Source: Nemertoderma westbladi (taxonomy: Eukaryota; Xenacoelomorpha; Nemertodermatida; Nemertodermatidae). From it: a stretch of DNA of 54,584 nt. The stretch lies in assembly GCA_032718475.1 (NCBI GenBank), contig JAUCBJ010005842.1:1-54584 (forward strand), read 5' to 3'. Below are positions 45,467 to 54,584 of the stretch, piece after piece. Within the stretch, counting starts at the first letter, position 1. The number at the start of each line of letters is the position of its first letter. The notes beneath the pieces were generated by a model. It was not told the DNA's origin. It did not search any database and was given only the letters and a program-made list of their open reading frames with translations. Made by a program: the position numbers and the translations under genes.

Positions 45467-47568
45467 CTACTACTAGGTCGAGCGAACTCGGACAGTGGAA
45501 ATGGGATCCTTCCAGGCTTCCCGATTCTCCATAGTTGTCGCAATTTCGTTTCTCCTAAGTTCAGTATCCCTTTCAAGTTGATCTATATTTGTTATGGCCG
45601 GTCGTCCACGACTACGCTTTCCATGAGTTGGTTGCCAGAAAAGTAGATCTGGTATGACCTCGTCTTTACTTCGCCAGCAGTGCCCACTGAATCTTAATCT
45701 GCGTTCACGGAGGGTGGTTGATACAGGTGGTATTGTACCATAAAGCTCGGCGTTTGTCATGTGTTGTCTCCAGCTGATGTTTAGGGCTGCCCTTAGTAGT
45801 CTTGTGTAGCAACCATCAATTCGTTGTTCAAGTGATTTAGTCAGTGTCCAGGTCTCACCCCCATATAAAAATACACTTTCCACTGTGGCTCGAAAGAACT
45901 TAGTCTTCAGGTGCCTGGAGAGATCTGATTTCCAGATGGTATCCATTTTTGATAGAGCTACCCAAGCCTTTGCTTTCCTAACTTCTATGTCCTTTTTGCT
46001 ACTCTCTATCCATGATCCAAGGTACTGGAAGTCATCGACCTTCCAATGGTTGTCAAGTTTCCATCAACATTAAAGGTCATGAATTCGGTCTTTGTAGCAT
46101 TTATATGCAATCCAACCTCCTTAGCAGCCCTCTCCACTTTATTTAGTAGAAGCTGTGCATCTGCTAGGGTATTAGAGAGCAGGGCGATGTCATCCGCAAA
46201 GTCGGTGTCTGTGACTGTAGTTGCCGGATATCTACTACTTCTGCGTTATTGAAGTGTGAATCCCAGGTCTTCACCCTTTCTGGCCGTCCTCATTGCGTAA
46301 TCCAGCACAATTACAAATAGTAATGGTGCTAATGTGTCACCCTGCAGTACGCCAGCCAGGATTGAGAAAAACTCAGTTTTACCATCTGGTGAGAGTACCT
46401 GCACTTCTGTGTCACAATATAACAATCCAATGCCAGCAACAATTACTTCTGGTATTCCATAAGCTCTTAGGATTTCAAGCATTTTACCTCTATGGATGGA
46501 GTCGAATGCCTTCTTGAAGTCCACAAAAGTCATGACAGCAGGGAGATTCTTTGACTTAATTCCTTCAATCAGTCTCCGTAGTGCAAGTATCTGAGCTATT
46601 GTTGATCTACTTGGTCGAAATCCGTTTTGGCTCTTACGCAGTAGTTTCTCTATGTCAGGCCTAATCCTATATAGAATCATTTTATTGTATATTTGGGCAG
46701 CTACCACAAGCAGACAGATCCCACGATAGTTTGTTGGTATGCCAAGGTCTCCTTTCTTGGGGAGAGGCTTTAGTTGCCCTTTAGTCCAAATTGGTGGTGG
46801 CTTTTCCCCTTTTAACATCCGGTTGCAAACATTCAATAATGGTCTGTTTAGCACTCCGGTTTTCCATACCTGGGATTTCATCTAATCCACTCGCTTTATT
46901 ATTGGCCATGCTTTTAATGCTTCTTTGGAGTTCGGCAGGTGTGAAGTCCCCTGTTTCTATAGGTAGTGTCTTGTCATATATTTTCCTTGTAGGGCTGACC
47001 TCGATGTTTGGTGGCTGCCCAAGCAAGTTGCTGAAGAGATTTTTCCACTTCCCAACATGTTCTTCAGTACTATCGGCTTTGAGGTGCCCCTTTGCACAAC
47101 TTTTCCGACCAGATACCTCATTTACAGTTTGACAGGTAAGTCTTGATTGTTGCTGTATGTGAGCAGTTGTAATTGCTTCAGTTTTATCCTGTATGTACTT
47201 TTCCTGGCTGATGTTGTAGGCCAATTTAAGATCGTCCTTAGCTTTCTCAACCTTGTTAATGTTTTCGGTTGTTGGTTGTTCGGTTTTAACTTTGAAGGCT
47301 ATCTTAAGATCTTCTCTCTTACAAGTAACCTCAGAGTTTTGCCATGGCACATATTGTTTTCGTTAGGGTTTCTGGGGGATATGCCTCTTAGCTGATTCCT
47401 TGTGTGGGCTGTTATTATATTCTGGTATATTGAATTGGTGGAGTGGTCTTCATCCATTTACTGAAGTGCTTCAAAGCGGTTTTGAACTTCTACTGTATAA
47501 GCATCCTTTACAGCATTGTCAGTTCTGAGTTTTTCCCAGTCATATTTGATTTGCTTGCTTGTCCTGGG
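45467..47568 (-). pseudogene. LINE family beta, copy B, 5'-truncated, with 16-bp target duplication
   Basis: TTTACCATAACTGTTA flanks the element exactly at 45451-45466 and 47569-47584. Read on the minus strand: the linker after the endonuclease (KQIKYDWEKLRTDNAVKDAY, about 47550-47470); the RT N-terminal region (NNKASGLDEIPGME); the RT core (PLPKKGDLGIPTNYRGICLL, NGFRPSRSTIAQILALRRLI, TFVDFKKAFDSIHRGKML, ILAGVLQGDTLAP, TDFADDIALLSNT); and the C-terminal region (YGGETWTLTKSLEQRIDGC, LRFSGHCWRSKDEVIPDL, GKRSRGRPAITNIDQLERDT, ENREAWKDPI). At least three frameshifts or stops break it. The 3' tail is TAGTAGTAG-like. The endonuclease and 5' end are missing. Confidence 0.93.
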
Positions 47569-47584
47569 TTTACCATAACTGTTA

Positions 47585-48352
47585 GCACAAAGTTATAGGA
47601 ACTATGAAATGGAAATCAATGCTACTTTTCGATTTTGGTATAGTATAAATATCACTCAATATTCCATAACTATATTAAATCCATATTGCTTTGTTGATGT
47701 GATTATTTAGGAATACATATCATATCGAACGTGGTAACAGATGTTTGTGGTTCTATGCTCCAGTTAATATATTTAATATCCGTTGATTGGCCTTCTTATG
47801 GAAGGAAGCATCAGTAATATAATCATAAGCCTGGTAAACATCCTAAATGGGTGAAGCTGATAGTAGTGACAATGACTCAATCCATGATACTGTACTGAGT
47901 TAATTTGCACAGCTGCGCCTGTGATAACTTAATTGATTATGGTTTAATAAAAAATAGACACAAATTGACAGAAATATGAACACTTTCCAAGATAATAGGA
48001 GTGAGTAATGACTAAATTCAATAATTTATGTGCAATAGTACATCAATTTAAAAATAGAACGTTAGGCTATGGATTAGGACTATAGTAAGCTGAACAAGAA
48101 GACGGATTCTGTCATTGGATCTAGGGTAGTAGACTTGATGTGAGTTGTTGGAGCCTATAGATACCAAGTGAGGTTTGTTGTAGACATGTAAGTTTACTGG
48201 ACAAAGAGGTTCTAATATTTCTTGATCTTGGTGGAAACTCAGCTGGGTTGATCTTTAACTTCACATGTATTATTAAACAGTATAATTGCAAAATAATACA
48301 GATAGAATGTAAATACAGATATTTAACTATCTAACGTCCTAAGTCCGGGCTT
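47585..48352. other. Gene-free stretch
   Basis: No gene or recognised repeat. Confidence 0.4.
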
Positions 48353-48564
48353 GTGGGGCGAGCCACGAAGTGAGTGAGCCTTAGCGTAGGGGTACCATTA
48401 ATCAACCTGTCGTTCTGTCGCGTTTTTTTTTCAGTATTTTATTTTAAACGTTAATAACTCGGCCAATCCTTGATGAAATCTATCCAAACTTGGTACACAT
48501 GTTGTTTGGCAAAAGTTTGAAAATTTTCCAAGTAGAATTTGCGTAGGGCCTTTGTGCAGCATCA
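48353..48564 (-). repeat. Dispersed repeat, GCGAGCC family, copy 4
   Basis: Best-preserved copy: GTGGGGCGAGCCACGAAGTG, AACGTTAATAACTCGGCCAA, AAACTTGGTACACATGTTG, GTAGGGCCTTTGTGCAGCAT. About 212 bp; noncoding; flanks show no clear duplication. Confidence 0.75.
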
Positions 48565-49393
48565 GTGTAACTGTTATTGCAGTTATAATAAATTTATTTG
48601 TCCAAATTTAAAATGCATTAAATTATTATTACTGTAGGATAAATCAGCTGGGTTTCTGACAAATTTTGCAATACATTGGGGCTGTCTGCCAATCCAGCAA
48701 TCTGCATGTACCATGTGTACCGGTACTATCAGGGTGTACTCAATCCCTGAATCGAGAATCCTGCAATCAGTCAATACTGCAATACTGGTCAGCCGGTACC
48801 ATACACTGCAGACATGCCATATCATGTAATCTAATTAAACATGGCCCCGGCAACCCTTGTGGTGATTATAGTTTAGGCCTAATTAGCCCAGTACCGGCAC
48901 CGGTAATAATAATATAATAGTTTAGATAGTTACCGCTAATCATTCAGTCATTGCTGCATTGGCACGGTACACCGTATTGCTGTACTGCCGTTGTAGTGCG
49001 CACCGTAGGTACCACCCTACTACCGGTACCGGCTGACTGGTGGCAACTAGCACTTCAGCACTTGTACAGCAACAGCACTACCGGCGATACACAGGTTGGA
49101 ATGTAGAGTTTGCTCAACAGTACAGATATAAAATAGTTATCTAAATTATATATATTACTATTGACAAGTATTGAAATATATACCGTTATTCGTGTTATCA
49201 GTATTTGCAACATCTGACATTGAAGAGGTGAGAGAAGATGAATACCGGCACTCAACAAAACCAACGCTTATCACAGGTCGGTATGGTTACCTCGAAACTG
49301 GCGCGACTGTCCACTCGAATACAACTTCAAAACACAAACGCCAACAATAAACTGAAAGCGAATCGAACGTCTTCAGAATAATCTGTCATTGGG
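48565..49393. other. Region rich in ACCGGT palindromes; possible promoter of the next ORF
   Basis: TACCGGTA-like palindromes cluster at about 48718, 48794, 48892-48904 and 49022-49032. No gene is seen. It precedes the candidate exon at 49394. Confidence 0.35.
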
Positions 49394-49579
49394 ATGAAGA
49401 AAAGGAAGCCGAAACCACGGGAATGGACCACAGCTAAGATTGAATGCTCCCATTGTCAGAGTTCCTGGACCGAAATTGAAACACCAATTGCCGATGGGCT
49501 TGATCTCTCAAACCAAAACTTCCTCTGCGGGGTTTGCGCGGCAGTAAAGATTGAAAGTCTGGAAGCTGGCATCCCTAGG
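49394..49579 (+). CDS. Candidate first exon with paired CxxC motifs
   Basis: ATG at 49394 opens a frame MKKRKPKPREWTTAKIECSH, where C-x2-C (ECSHCQ) and a second C-x2-C (LCGVCA) are about 28 residues apart. They are separated by WTEIETPIADGLDLSNQNF. Paired CxxC motifs suggest a small zinc ribbon. An AG|GTATTA splice-donor-like site follows at about 49579. Past it the frame (to 49696) turns into YYYYK low-complexity and then a repeat piece related to the 34143-35016 array, so coding probably ends at the donor. The exon could belong to a host gene or to a retroelement ORF1. No family is recognised with certainty and no downstream exon was found. Confidence 0.4.
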
Positions 49580-49775
49580 TATTATTATTATAAAGAGCGT
49601 CAGCCTGCGTTTAATAAATATATTTTAATACAAAACAGGTCGAACGCAAAGAGGCTTATAATGAAGACGAGTACTGCATTGATTATATTCCTATAAACCA
49701 CCTGGCTTTGCATATTGAACGTGCGTTTGGAAATAAGTTCGTGCTACCCTTCCGTGGGTGGTAGATGTCGCGGTT

Positions 49776-49813
49776 ATGTATTGGTGGGTGGGGGGAGGGG
49801 GGGGGGGGGGGGG
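49776..49813. repeat. G-rich block with G17
   Basis: GGTGGGTGGGGGGA followed by G17 (about 49797-49813). A matching C-rich TGTCCCCCTTT lies 35 bp downstream (about 49850), which could be the opposite end of a small G/C-tipped element, but no core match to M1-M3 was seen. Confidence 0.7.
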
Positions 49814-49936
49814 TGCAGATTAAAAGGGGTGAACACGTACTGTCCCCCTTTCTTTGATTAATTGGTGGTGTGGGTTAATCTCTCATAATCTGATTTTGTG
49901 ATACAGTCGCACAATTTAAATTTGTATCTCATAACT

Positions 49937-49973
49937 GGGCCTCGTGCTGCGCGAAGGCCCCACGAACGTGTGC
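49937..49973 (+). repeat. Isolated end motif of the GCGAGCC family
   Basis: GCCTCGTGCTGCGCGAAGGC then CCCACGAACGTGTGC. Reverse complement of the motif at 3890-3922. No family body is adjacent. Confidence 0.55.
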
Positions 49974-52717
49974 AGGGAGTGGCACCGCACAGGATGAAAA
50001 CTATGAATGTCTTTGTACATAATAACAATGTGCTTGCTACGTTTACTGTAGCAATGAAAACAAAAACTCAACTACAATATCTATGTCATGATGTTATGTG
50101 TATTGGGTCGGAAAAACTAACTCTGGTTGTTGTATGTGCCAAGCCAATTAGGTTTCAATTGGCTGTTGCCTGGCTACTAATATCATAAAGCAGCAACAGT
50201 ATTATGTGACTAATTGATGTTCAACTGATCGATGTAGGTAGTTTCCCTTAACAAGATATTTGCACAATATATAGTGATAAACACCTGTACAATATGCACA
50301 ATATATAAGCAATATGTAATACGTTTACTGTATGACAATATTATAGATTGCGCCACACGTGATGTTCCTAGTTTGACCGAGAGGCTCTATTGCTACCTTG
50401 AATTTGTTAGGTATTAATCCCCACATTGGTGGGTGATAATTGGTGCTGTTAAATGGCTGATGGCAATAGGGTGGCTAATCTGGGGTGGCAAAGTGCATAT
50501 AAGGATAATCCCTTAACAGATTCTGCAAATTATTGCAAAATCATATATATGGTTCCAAAAACTGGTGTGTTGAACAGTTGAAGTGCAGAACTTGTGGTAT
50601 TTAGTATAAAGACAAGAGAGTCGGTTAGAGTATACAGGTCTAGTCAGGTAATCAGGTAGATAGAGACGTATGTATACAGGTCTAGTCAGTTTCCTACTTA
50701 TATACCAGCCACAACCACCACATCAGTTAAGATCGAATGACCAGACCAAGGGAATTTAAATATCCCCCAATATTGCCTATAGATGTATGGGAGACATGCA
50801 TTCTCAGTAGCCGGTCCTATGGTGTGGATCTCGATCCCACAGGATGTCTGTGGTTGTGGCTATGCTTTATGGAGCCGGTGAGAAAACAGTCCTACATGTG
50901 CCGTACAGTTATTGGACGGATCCAAGAAGTGGATGTTGGACGGATCCATCATGGATGTCCTTATTTCTCACGCGTGTTTGTTTGTTTGTTTGTACACACA
51001 ACTTCTTGCACTTAATGTTGATGGAATTGGATGACATTTTGATGATAGGTTCATTATCGGACCTAGTTTTGTATGCGAGGTTTTGGTTGTGAGGGACCTG
51101 TTGGTTGCCTAATGCCTAGCAACAGTGAAATTAATTCTAGAATGACCGATCATAATCATAGAATTCACTCAATCAAAATTCTGTCGACACCCCATAGGGA
51201 GCATCTATTGGACATACATTCTGCAAAATTTCGCTTTATTTCGTTTAGAAATGTAGGAGAAGATACATTTTTCTAACAAATAGTGTTTTTTTAACATAGG
51301 CCCTACAATATTATACTAATTATACTATTATCATACTGGCTAGCCAATCCTTGAATATTGTTGCCAAGACAACATCCTATTGGAGGTTCAGTGTGGAGTT
51401 AAGTAAGTAGCAGTGTAATTAATTGAGAGGGCTGTCTGCTTCACATTGACAACTATTTGGTTCTCATTTGTTATTATATATTACGCTGCCCTGCTTATGC
51501 GCGTAATTCATTACAACAAACAACTGAATAATAACTGAGTTGTACAGACGGTACTTTGCCCAATGTTTCGTTTTGCGTTTTTCGTTATTAGTATAGGCCG
51601 CATAGGTGCGTAATTTATTACAACAATAATATTGATAGCAATGGATCCGACCATATTGTCAGCTCTCGCTGGCAAGCTTGCAGTTAATCAAAGTCAATAA
51701 CAACGGTGCAATATGTGGATTATAGGTATATTACAAATATTGATTTATTTAATGATATCTGTTTAGCCAGTACATTATATGGGATTAGAGGGGCGCGTAG
51801 GGCTCCAGAATCTGTGAGTGCTTTTTATAAGAATTGAGTTCTCTTGGTGCCCCAGTTTGCACCATGGCAATTGCGGCTAATGTACAATCGCTTTTACATT
51901 GTATATTTCCCTCGAATTTATCGTTGCCATTGGTGACTTTTGCCACATAGAGAAAAAAAACATTGTTAAACAAAATATGGGCAGCATATTATTCATCTTG
52001 GTTCACCAATAACTCAACGGTTTGCTTACTTCAGTTATTGATTGATGCAACTTGCCCAAAAGACGCGACGCACTTATTGCTAAATTTTATGGGTTCCTTA
52101 ATTCACTACGCAATGATGCCAGCAGTATTTCTAAAATTATATGTCTTCCACGAGCTTTAATGGGCTTCGCTTATTACTAACAACTTGGATCAGGGAAAAA
52201 CCTAAAACATTTAACAAACATGCGCGCGCATGTCGGGGATTTACGTCAAAATGAATTGAATTGAGTCGAGCTGATAATGAAACTTAAATAAATGGTATTT
52301 TAATATGATTTGGTTCAGTAATGAAACAATGAGGAAGCATGTCACTGGGGTTGAACGCTGGAATTCACGTTTTGATCTAAAAAGTGATTCGAGTTTCTTC
52401 AGGCCTTAAGACTGCCCAAGTGCCTAGTGTCAGGGGAAAGTGTCTGAACTAGTAGAACTGTTGTCCAACCCAACCCCTTTAATTCCGCGATGCCTCTATA
52501 ACAAAATTGGGCTTCGCCAACACCACTGAGAAGGACCAACTTGTAAGGAATTTACGGTTCTAGTCGGCTAGACCATATACAAGGGGGCACGGTGATGGCA
52601 CGCCATCAAAAAAATGTGAAACTAAAAAACATAGAGAATAAAATTTTAAGATGTGATGTGTTTTTTCTCAGCTTCATTGACTAACTTAAATTGTTTCAAT
52701 CGAAATTTCCCTTTGCA
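49974..52717. other. Gene-free stretch
   Basis: No supportable gene. TATACAGGTCTAGTCAG occurs twice at about 50631-50690. Overlapping ORFs at 50737-51092 show no recognisable domain. Confidence 0.4.
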
Positions 52718-52840
52718 CCCATGACATTTGCTAGATCATCCATATCTTCAAGGCCAGTGTCCTTTACTATGCGTCTCAAGAATGTCATGGGCTGACCAGA
52801 CCACCTTGCTTATTCACTCCATGAGGCCGTATTCACTCAT
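52718..52840 (-). mobile_element. LINE family alpha, short fragment
   Basis: Minus-strand piece: CTCATGGAGTGAATAAGC, AGCCCATGACATTCTTGAGA, GGCCTTGAAGATATGGATGA, TCTAGCAAATGTCATGGGTG. It lies head-to-head with the plus-strand copy beginning 16 bp further on, so the pair forms a partial inverted duplication. Confidence 0.75.
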
Positions 52841-52855
52841 GGCATAAATCCATCA

Positions 52856-53432
52856 GGTTTTACCTGGGATCATGGATCCGGAAATCAAGTGAGGACCTTC
52901 GAATACGTAAGGGAAAGGCATGGGCAGCCTTGAATAGGCTTTCCAGGATTTGGAAGTCACATAGAATTCATCGGAAACTTAAGGTCCGATTACTTAGAGC
53001 AGCAGTAGTTCCAGTACTCCTCTATGGGAGTCCATGCTGGGCTCTAACTGCTGAGGACACCAAATCTCGGGATGGCACATTCACAAGAATGCTACGCCGG
53101 GTTCACTGTATCAATCATTGTGTTCAGTGTCTCATTGGTTCCCCCAAGCTTGACACTAGAACAAAGTCGCCTCCGCTTTGAAGGACATTGCTTTCGCCGT
53201 GAGGACCAGTCAGTGCATAATCTTGTGCTTTGGCAGCCTCATGGAGTGAATAAGCATGGTGGACAGCCCATGACATGCTTGAGATGCATCTTAAAGGACA
53301 CTGGCCTTGAAGATGCGGATGATCTAGCAAATGTCATGGGTGATAGGGAGTTGTGGCGGCGCAATTTTGTCGACAAGCCGGCACAGCATTCTTAAAAATG
53401 CTGCTGCAATGCAGCATGCCGATCCAAGTAGT
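52856..53432 (+). pseudogene. LINE family alpha, best C-terminal copy
   Basis: Starts at YLGSWI (about 52859) and continues AWAALNRLSRIWKSHRIHRK, LKVRLLRAAVVPVLLYGSPC, WALTAEDTKS. After a frameshift near 53090 come LEQSRLRFEGHCFRREDQS, HGVNKHGGQPMTCLRCIL and MGDRELWRRNFVDKPAQHS, stop at about 53395. It ends in a short TAGTAG-like tail (53422-53432). The YLGSWI…LLYG…WALT order is the same as in family beta, so the two families are related. Confidence 0.85.
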
Positions 53433-53956
53433 ACGCACGCCTATATATAATCTTCTCTAGCCTCTTTCGCCCTTATAAATTCCAAGTCACAATTTCCCAC
53501 CTATACTGCTTAGTTGGGGTGTACCTAGTTAGCGTTACTTAGTAGGCTAGGCCAATACGAGTATAGACTGGTTCAACCACCAGTGATGTGCCTCCTCATT
53601 TTTTCAATTTCAATTTCTTTCTACTCCTGAAATATATGAAATCGTTATAAATTGTGATAATGAAATAGAAAGAATTGCAAGGACCAGATTTCATCTATTG
53701 CGAATCAATTTACCCTGGAGATAGAATACTGGAACCGCTCCATTTACAGTGATATGCTATGCAAATGAGGCCAACTCTAATCCGAGTAACATACTCTTAT
53801 CGAGTGTGTCTTGCCAGATTTCTAGAGATTAACATATACCTGGGAGGAGCCCTTCCATACAATGCATCAACAATATGCTTTTAACACTTTTATTTTCTTT
53901 ATAAGTTTTGGTTTAGATGTATTAGAGGGAAAATCTATTTTGTACACTTTAGTTAA
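53433..53956. other. Gene-free stretch
   Basis: No gene recognised. Confidence 0.4.
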
Positions 53957-54262
53957 ATTATATTTATTGAACATATTGACATATTGAACTATTTAATATT
54001 TATGAGCATATTAAACTATTTTATATTTATTGAGCATATTGTCATATATATTGTACTATTTTATTTTTATTGAGCATATTGACATATATTGACATATATT
54101 GAACTATTAAATATTTATTGAGCATATTAAACTATTTAATATTTATTGAGCATATTGAACTATTTTATTTTATTGAGCATATTGAACTATTTAATATTTA
54201 TTGAGCATATTAAACTATTTAATATTTATTGAGCATATTAAATTTTAATTTTTATTGAGCAT
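53957..54262. repeat. AT-rich ~28-bp degenerate minisatellite
   Basis: About ten irregular copies of TTTATTGAGCATATTGAACT plus ATTTAATA. Unit length varies from about 20 to 35 bp, with internal GACATAT insertions. Confidence 0.85.
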
Positions 54263-54389
54263 ATTGACATTGAATGTATATTTGTTACTAAATACTATAT
54301 AATGATAATATTATATTATATAATGGATTTACTTTGCAGTAATAATTGCAGTAATATTTATTACAATAATAATATTAACAAGTATATTT

Positions 54390-54418
54390 CACAGACAAAC
54401 AGAACATGTTTGTCTGTG
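54390..54418. repeat. Perfect 11-bp inverted repeat
   Basis: CACAGACAAAC (54390-54400) is inverted at 54408-54418 with spacer AGAACAT. Surrounding DNA is AT-rich and gene-free. Confidence 0.9.
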
Positions 54419-54584
54419 TTTAATTTTTGTTTTTCATACTTATTTAAGTCATCCCATTGTCATCGTTAATTTAAACCCATAATTTCAAACTGTTTCTGCT
54501 GGTAGGAATGAAATTTGGCGTAAGCCTACTTACTGCATGCACAATATCTAAACTACCGATTAAACTACTAAGTTTTAAAACTAA

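Noticed and set aside
50737-51092. Overlapping ORFs of 92 and 82 codons
   Set aside because: No recognisable domain; two frames open together over a repetitive GGACGGATCCA patch.

Overview
The window is invertebrate animal DNA: AT-rich, gene-poor and crowded with transposable elements. Two intact single-exon protein genes stand out: a ZIP9-type zinc transporter (SLC39A9-like, + strand, 2076-3056) and an atypical class A G-protein-coupled receptor (- strand, 14591-15859). A deuterostome invertebrate, for example an echinoderm or hemichordate, is a reasonable guess. It rests on the intronless rhodopsin-like receptor, the LINE families, a deuterostome-style 'AAGCGCTATATAAAT' SINE/LINE 3' tail, and many short palindromes (TAGGCCTA, TACCGGTA, TACTGTA). 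This is inference; no marker gene fixes the taxon. I see no bacterial operon, tRNA, rRNA or CRISPR.

Layout. 1-5286: LINE fragment, a dispersed ~220-bp repeat family, the SLC39A9-like gene and two perfect foldback palindromes. 5287-9357: a candidate 4-kb composite element with inverted ends and CGTAA-rich subterminal repeats, carrying a nearly complete CR1/Jockey-like LINE. 10836-12325: a dead LINE with two nested insertions, one a MITE with a perfect 8-bp target duplication. 14591-15859: the GPCR. 16735-24670: degraded LINE copies, SINE-like elements and three MITE types. 24995-27947: a 16-bp satellite of about 184 copies. 30173-36669: inverted motif clusters, a ~148-bp tandem repeat and a P-element-like transposase relic. 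37548-41858: a MITE-like element whose internal TGTAGG/CCTACA motif has expanded into about 4 kb of minisatellite. 42951-48564: another MITE and two 5'-truncated LINE copies with clear target-site duplications. 49394-49579: a possible first exon with paired CxxC motifs. 52718-54584: LINE fragments and an AT-rich minisatellite.

The main theme is how non-autonomous DNA transposons and satellite DNA are linked. Several elements with C/A/G-rich inverted ends, some with 8-bp target duplications (hAT-like), carry short subterminal repeats (CGTAA, CCTACA, poly-G). In at least one case such a motif seems to have grown into a multi-kilobase array. A short collinear copy (23548-23741) looks like the unexpanded form. 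The two intact genes appear unrelated to each other and to the repeats.
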